From contig JAGYXB010001964.1 in assembly GCA_022495005.1 (NCBI GenBank), positions 310,001-374,000 of the forward strand: DNA of 64,000 nt, written 5' to 3'. Position numbers and translations under genes: made by a program. Below the pieces are notes generated by a model, which was not told the DNA's origin, searched no databases, and was given only the letters and a program-made list of their open reading frames with translations. This DNA is from Rhyacophila brunnea. Taxonomy: Eukaryota; Arthropoda; Insecta; Trichoptera; Rhyacophilidae. The first letter of the stretch is position 1. Each line of letters starts with the position of its first letter. Positions 58,957-64,000 of this stretch are shown piece by piece.

Positions 58957-59871
58957 TCAGCAGATAAATTGCAGATAGCGTTAGTTAGTTTTTAAAACTT
59001 AAAATTAAACCCTGCATAACCAAGCCATAATAGATAGATAATAGTCAAAAAATATCTAAAATGATGTCATTCTATCATATGAGCCGTGTAATTACAAAAA
59101 GCGACAAATGGCAATTTGTTTCAGCCGATAACCTCTTAAATGTAATAAATATAGGCAAAATAAAATTGGACGTAGCGCTATTTGTACCTCACTTTTTAAT
59201 TTACTCCGCGTAAGGCACATATTTCCGTGGCACTGTCATGAGTTTACCAGATGCTACAGCATGGAAGACGCCCTTTTCAATATTAAACGTTCCTTTATTG
59301 GTTGACTTAAACACGCACGAAATCAATCAAGCTTTAAATAATATGAAACACGGACTTGGCGCTTTTTGTAATAAATCGAGACTTAAAATATTTCTTTTGT
59401 AGGGATGTCATGTTTTGGAATTTATAGATCAATACATATTGTGTAAAATTATACAAAGAATACGTGCGTATTTTTTTCTCGATTTTGACCAAATGTGGAC
59501 TTATCGCTTTTTGGAATTGGACGGTAAATTTTAGATATTTTATAGATAGAAGAATATCTTATATTTATTATGGATTTCGGCATGGTTTAAAGAATTTTAA
59601 AAACTAACCAACACCATCTGCAATTTATGTATTCTTAATTCAACGAAAACAAATAAGTATGATTGAAAAGGTCTGCACTATTGCCCATAGCATACCTAAA
59701 CTATTATGATTCGGCTTAGCCAGGGCTTAATTGATTTTTAAAAACTAACAAGCACAACCTGCAACTTGTATTCTTAGTTCAATGAAAACAAATAATAAAT
59801 TATAACTGACAAAGTTTAGTGTGCACTATTTATGTCGGATCTAAACAGCCTACCTCTAGCCGTCGTCACTG
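58957..59871. mobile_element. composite of MITE family B sequences
   Basis: Family B half-elements occur at about 58970-59050 and 59590-59871, the latter ending agcctacctctagccgtcgtcactg. About 500 bp of other sequence lies between, so a nested element is likely, but I could not fix its ends. Confidence 0.5.
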
Positions 59872-60212
59872 CCCCACGCAATGCTGTTATCATAAGCTGA
59901 ACATGGTTAAATCGAGGACCGCAAAATCTAAGTTTTACTGTATTACAAAACTGGATTCACAGTATTTATTATCGGAGGAAAATAAAGCAACATGTAAGTC
60001 AATTAATATACTCACATCTGTATAGAATTATAGGTAGTATCTATAAGATTTTATTCAAAAGCAACACGAGAGAGCAATGTATTACAGTATTTATAAAATT
60101 AGATAGCCACAGTATAAACGATTCCAATGACCAATTTATTCTATATAATAAATAATATGTAACACGAATAAATACTCTTTTTATTGTTTTGATTTTAATA
60201 GTTATTATTTAA

Positions 60213-60781
60213 GGCTCTGGCACACAGAACGCGATTTGTCGCGGCGGACAGCGGTATAAAAATATCACACGGGCCGTGATATCTTTGTGAGCGATCCAGT
60301 ATCGTAGTTGCTTCATAGCGGGCAAATATGTATTCTTTTTTAACGGTTTTGGTTCGGAATGAGTAATTGGGACGAGGATCAATTTCTTTTTCTATTAACC
60401 CTACACAGTAATAGAAAAAAGACGATGTTGGGTACATAGCATCAATACGGAAAGGGAAAGAATTGGGGGGAACCACCGCCTCTGTATAGAGCTTCAATCT
60501 CATGAAGATAGATTTTTTCTATATTTACGTATGTCACGTCAAGTTTCAAGGAACTACATGACGTGATAAAACCAAAGATGTTCAATAAATAACTGTTTCT
60601 TTCACCATTGCACAGATTGCATGGTCGATTTTGTAATTTTGTACAACCGTATTGCTGCCCGCTGCGATCACAGATGACTCGCTGCGATAGATCTCCCTGT
60701 GTGAAGCGAGGATGATGCAATCTTGTGTATACAACTAGATCGCCGCCTGCGTGGGTAGATCGCGTTCTGTGTGCCACAGTC
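60213..60781. mobile_element. MITE with GGCACACAGAACGCGAT inverted ends
   Basis: Ends GGCTCTGGCACACAGAACGC and, inverted, GACTGTGGCACACAGAACGC. Flanked by TTTAA on both sides (60208-60212 and 60782-60786), which could be a TAA/TTAA-type target. 569 bp, no transposase. PIF/Harbinger or piggyBac type cannot be separated here. Confidence 0.72.
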
Positions 60782-60786
60782 TTTAA

Positions 60787-61617
60787 TGGTTAGTTAAGTT
60801 TAAAATGTATGTAGGTATTGGGTGGTGTAATTATACTTCTGTAAGAAAATATGACTGAAATTGGTCAATAATATTGTAATTTTCTTTTCACTGTAGACAG
60901 TAAAATAATATTGATACATATTCCAGATGATAGTTGATCTCTCATGCACTGTTGGCTGGTTTAAGTGTTGTCAGTTGCCGCAACCACGTGTGTAAATGTT
61001 CATTTTCTTTCTTCTGCCTCGTAGTTGCTGTCAACCTAGTTGCTGGAGACTGGTCGATAGTGCGTAAGGGTCCTTATGAATTGTTTAAAGTAAAACCAAT
61101 TATTAATGTATGCTTATACCAGAAACTTATCTATTTACTATTAATTAAAGACTAACTTGTTATATTGTATAAACTTGATTTTTTTTGAAGATGCTTAAAA
61201 TGTTTATAATATAGTAAATTTTAAAGATGGCTACTGGTTTTATTTATTTAAAAAAATATCCTAACATTCTAATTAAGCTTTTTTTAAATTCAATTAATAA
61301 TACACAACATTTAAAAATGTAGTATTCTTGGGAACACTAGTGATCGCCCGCGAAATATGGAAATAAAATCTAGATAAATAAACACAATGAAGAATTAGAT
61401 TGATTCTATTTGAATATAATTTATCCTGCAATACAGTTAGCAGTCAGATGCAAGCATCACAAGCAAGAGATGCATCACAAATGTATAAAAATATATTGAA
61501 AAGCATTTTTTCGAAGTCTTCATAGAATGGTTCAATGACCTATCATAATATGCATAGAATTGTGCGTAGCCAGGATATGAAACGAGTCAGTAAACTATAA
61601 TATGTGATGGCGTAATG
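60787..61617. other. gene-free stretch
   Basis: No gene or bounded element recognised. Confidence 0.4.
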
Positions 61618-62030
61618 CAGTGCTCCGCAACCGGTGTGCCGCAGTGCATTGCTCCCAAAAAAAAACATAATTTTGTACATTATACAATACTTACTTAAAA
61701 CCGCGTTGACACGGTCCAAGTACACTTGGACCGAGTGCCATCCAAGCGCACTCGTATGAGACATCTTCATACTAATTATTCCTATCCAAGCTAACTTGGA
61801 TGAGTAGGACGCGGTCTGAGTAGCTTGGATAGGAATAATTAGTATGAAGCTTCGCTTGGATGGCACTTGGTCCGAGTGTTCTTGGATCGTACTTGGACCG
61901 TGTCAAATTTGCGTACATGGCTGGTAATATATTTGAGCACCTGCATGAACTTAATAAAACAATTCAAGGTAAGAATGAAAATATATTGACGTGCTCTGAT
62001 AAATTAGAAGGAGATAAGACAAAGATCTCT
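61618..62030 (+). pseudogene. hAT element remnant with transposase fragment
   Basis: A hAT-like left end, CAGTGCTCCGCAACCGGTGT, at 61618 is followed, after an inserted palindrome (61706-61906), by a frame at about 61908-62030 reading AYMAGNIFEHLHELNKTIQG then ENILTCSDKLEG. This matches the 'LA-LADIF-HLN-LN-LQG' stretch of ZBED/FAM200-type hAT transposases. The remainder is missing and no right end was found. Confidence 0.65.
61706..61906. mobile_element. palindromic MITE inside the hAT remnant
   Basis: The ends TTGACACGGTCCAAGTAC are inverted copies. The arms continue through TCCAAGCG blocks and the shared cttcatactaattattcc to a short central spacer, so nearly the whole 201 bp can fold into a hairpin. 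No coding capacity. Confidence 0.85.
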
Positions 62031-63216
62031 ACAAATGTACCAAAGGACCTACCAGACCACCATTGAAAACAAACAATTAATTTTGGATCCGTCAAAACAT
62101 TTTACTTTGCAGCAAAAGAAATTTCATCGTTACTTTCATCGGTAATCGAAAAACATTGGCAACGCTGTTCAAATATTTTCATTTAAAAAATATTTTTATG
62201 TTTGGGGAGGTGGTAATTTTTTTTTCACCCAGGCATCAATCACCCTTGGCATGGCCCTGATCCCTAGCATTAAAATTAGTGCTTCCAATCGTCAACAGAG
62301 CGCTGAGGTTTATGCCATCGAATTTTCAAGTCTATCTATATTTAGACGCATTTGGAGTCATCTCACCTAATATAATTTGACGAGCAATTGGCTCAAACTT
62401 CAATAGAGATGAAAAGAAACATTATTATTTCTTTAATAGATTAAATAACATTGTCATGGAGTCTTTCTTGGCTTGGTTGGCCATTTAACATACCAGCGTA
62501 TTCAATCAAGTTTATTACCCATATACTTCCATCATAGGGTGACTACTATTGTATGTAAGTAATAAAAAGAATTTCAGTGTATGTTAGTTTAACTAACAGA
62601 ATAAGACGATATAAGTTTGGACTATTATACTTTGTGTGAGTTTTATACAGGGCCCGCGCCAAAAGGGTAGGTGCCGTCTGGGTGCCAACTCAAAATCGCT
62701 ACCCCCCTCAGATTAAATAGGTATATTTTTAATGACAACAGAATGAAGAGAGTTGAAATACATATTATTTTCATCAAAATATGTATTATCTAATAAAAAT
62801 ATAACATTTTGAATTAGAAAGCTATATATTATCGAAACATTGAAAATTGTGCCGCAGATGACTTTTTCACTATCTATGAGGTAAATATTGCACTTTCAAT
62901 TAATATTATGACTAAATCCATTTCCAGGCGCCAATTGCCGTACAAAGAATATTATTGTTTGGCAGAAAGTGTGCCTCTATTATATTAGGACACTAACTAA
63001 TTCTATTGGGACTTTGAGATAATGTTTTTCTGTATTTTTCTGCATTTTTCTGCATATATAACTCCTTGGAGATTTTAAAGATTCTCGAGAAATTGAGAAA
63101 TAGCCACTAGGCTAAGCTACGACAATAACCGGAATTTAAAAGAAACCGAATTGAATTTCTCAAGAAAATTTGATTTGTCGGTAAACTAACTCTTTGATGC
63201 TGAACGGAATTCAATT
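62031..63216. other. gene-free stretch
   Basis: A string at 62649-62690 (CAGGGCCCGCGCC, then GGTGCCAACTC) may be one end of another hAT element. No partner end or frame was found. Confidence 0.3.
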
Positions 63217-63227
63217 AAATCTCCTGG

Positions 63228-63463
63228 TTGTTGTTTAATTTAATAAAACGCATTTTTTTTTGTAGTACTTATTCCACTTTTAATCAATAAATTAGGACCG
63301 GTTTCGTCCACCTCAGAGGGACATTTTCAACTCCGAGGCGGACGAAACCGGTCCTAATTTATTGATTAAAAGTGGAATAAGTACTACAAAAAAATGCGTT
63401 TTATTAAATTAAACAACAATACAATGCAGTTCCGCCATGAATTGACAGTTAACAAAATAAAAT
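63228..63463 (+). mobile_element. retroposed insert with internal perfect palindrome
   Basis: An 11-bp direct repeat aaatctcctgg flanks the insert (63217-63227 and 63464-63474). The insert ends in an A-rich tract (aaaataaaat), as in target-primed retroposition. Within it, two arms of roughly 80 bases around 63230-63420 (with ggaccggtttcgtcc and its complement) are inverted copies separated by a short spacer. No frame. Confidence 0.7.
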
Positions 63464-63474
63464 AAATCTCCTGG

Positions 63475-64000
63475 TATTGCCGGGATAGCTAATAAAAAGT
63501 ATCGATTTGAATTTGAATCTCGAAGTCTCGTGAAAGCAAAGATTTTTGTATTGATTGTAGTTTTCGAACAGCAATTTAATTAAAAATTAAAAAAGTGCCT
63601 TTTACCAAGAACAGGATTAATTTTCCAGACGGAAGAATTATTGTGTAGTGACAATTGTGTGCGAAGAATGTCCCGGACACGCGTAAGTTACAAAATACTG
63701 TTACCCACGGTTACACGCGTGCGCAGATCACAATAATATTACGTGTCAGTGAAACGGCAAATAATTTTCAACTATAGGTGCGACGAAATCAACCAATCAG
63801 ACAATCGGAGAGCAAAAGTCGAGCTGTGAACACGTCAATTTGTTTTGTGATGGCATCGGGGGAATTAATTCTTAAATCGTGTAAAGATGACTAAATAACG
63901 TTACCCATTTACTTGAAAAAGAAAATATGTCAATGAATATATTAATATTATTATTATTACTAATAGAACAATAAACATAGCATTAAATGGACGCATGTTG
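63475..64000. other. gene-free right edge
   Basis: No gene or element recognised. Confidence 0.4.

Noticed and set aside
60934..61155. A small secreted protein of 73 codons
   Set aside because: There is no family resemblance, no upstream gene structure, and the frame is about the length expected by chance in AT-rich sequence.

Overview
The window is AT-rich animal nuclear DNA, almost certainly from an insect. It holds two intron-split genes, one apparently single-exon gene, and a dense layer of short DNA transposons, tRNA-derived SINEs and non-LTR retrotransposon tails. TTAGG/CCTAA pentamer arrays, the common insect telomere motif, occur inside two of the repeats. A non-LTR tail ending in a TGATGA microsatellite also fits an insect. 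I cannot assign the order with confidence; Lepidoptera or Hemiptera are both plausible.

Layout. (1) 946-7854, plus strand: the last five coding exons of IRE1/ERN1, the ER-stress kinase-RNase; its 5' part lies outside the window. The long last intron holds a mariner copy and a SINE. (2) 7855-22925: about 15 kb without a host gene, built of repeats: several hAT elements with 8-bp target duplications, a pogo-like element, a foldback with minisatellite arms, a TTAGG-bearing palindrome, LINE fragments and SINEs. (3) 22926-25808, minus strand: an intact, apparently intronless ANKRD27/VARP gene with a VPS9 domain, two ankyrin arrays and two CHPLCxCxKC zinc motifs. (4) 25809-26309: a 501-bp divergent promoter region. 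(5) 26310-53496, plus strand: a complete 18-exon WDR81 gene. I joined it exon by exon; every splice phase agrees, giving 2202 codons plus stop. Its introns carry a second mariner copy, hAT, piggyBac-type, pogo-like and other MITEs, and LINE pieces. One hAT insertion duplicated a 5' splice site exactly. (6) 53497-64000: more than 10 kb of repeats, with hAT transposase remnants, pogo- and piggyBac-type MITEs, and two strong palindromes.

How the genes relate. VARP and WDR81 both act on endosomes: VARP is a Rab21 exchange factor that binds the retromer subunit VPS29, and WDR81 controls endosomal PI3-kinase activity and Rab7-dependent maturation. Here they share one short divergent promoter, which suggests co-regulation (inference). 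IRE1 is a neighbour on the far side of a repeat desert and has no evident regulatory link. I see no unknown multi-gene system. The most striking observations are transposon-host interactions: the duplicated splice donor, nested transposon towers, two mariner copies sharing one inactivating frameshift, and the VARP/WDR81 pairing.
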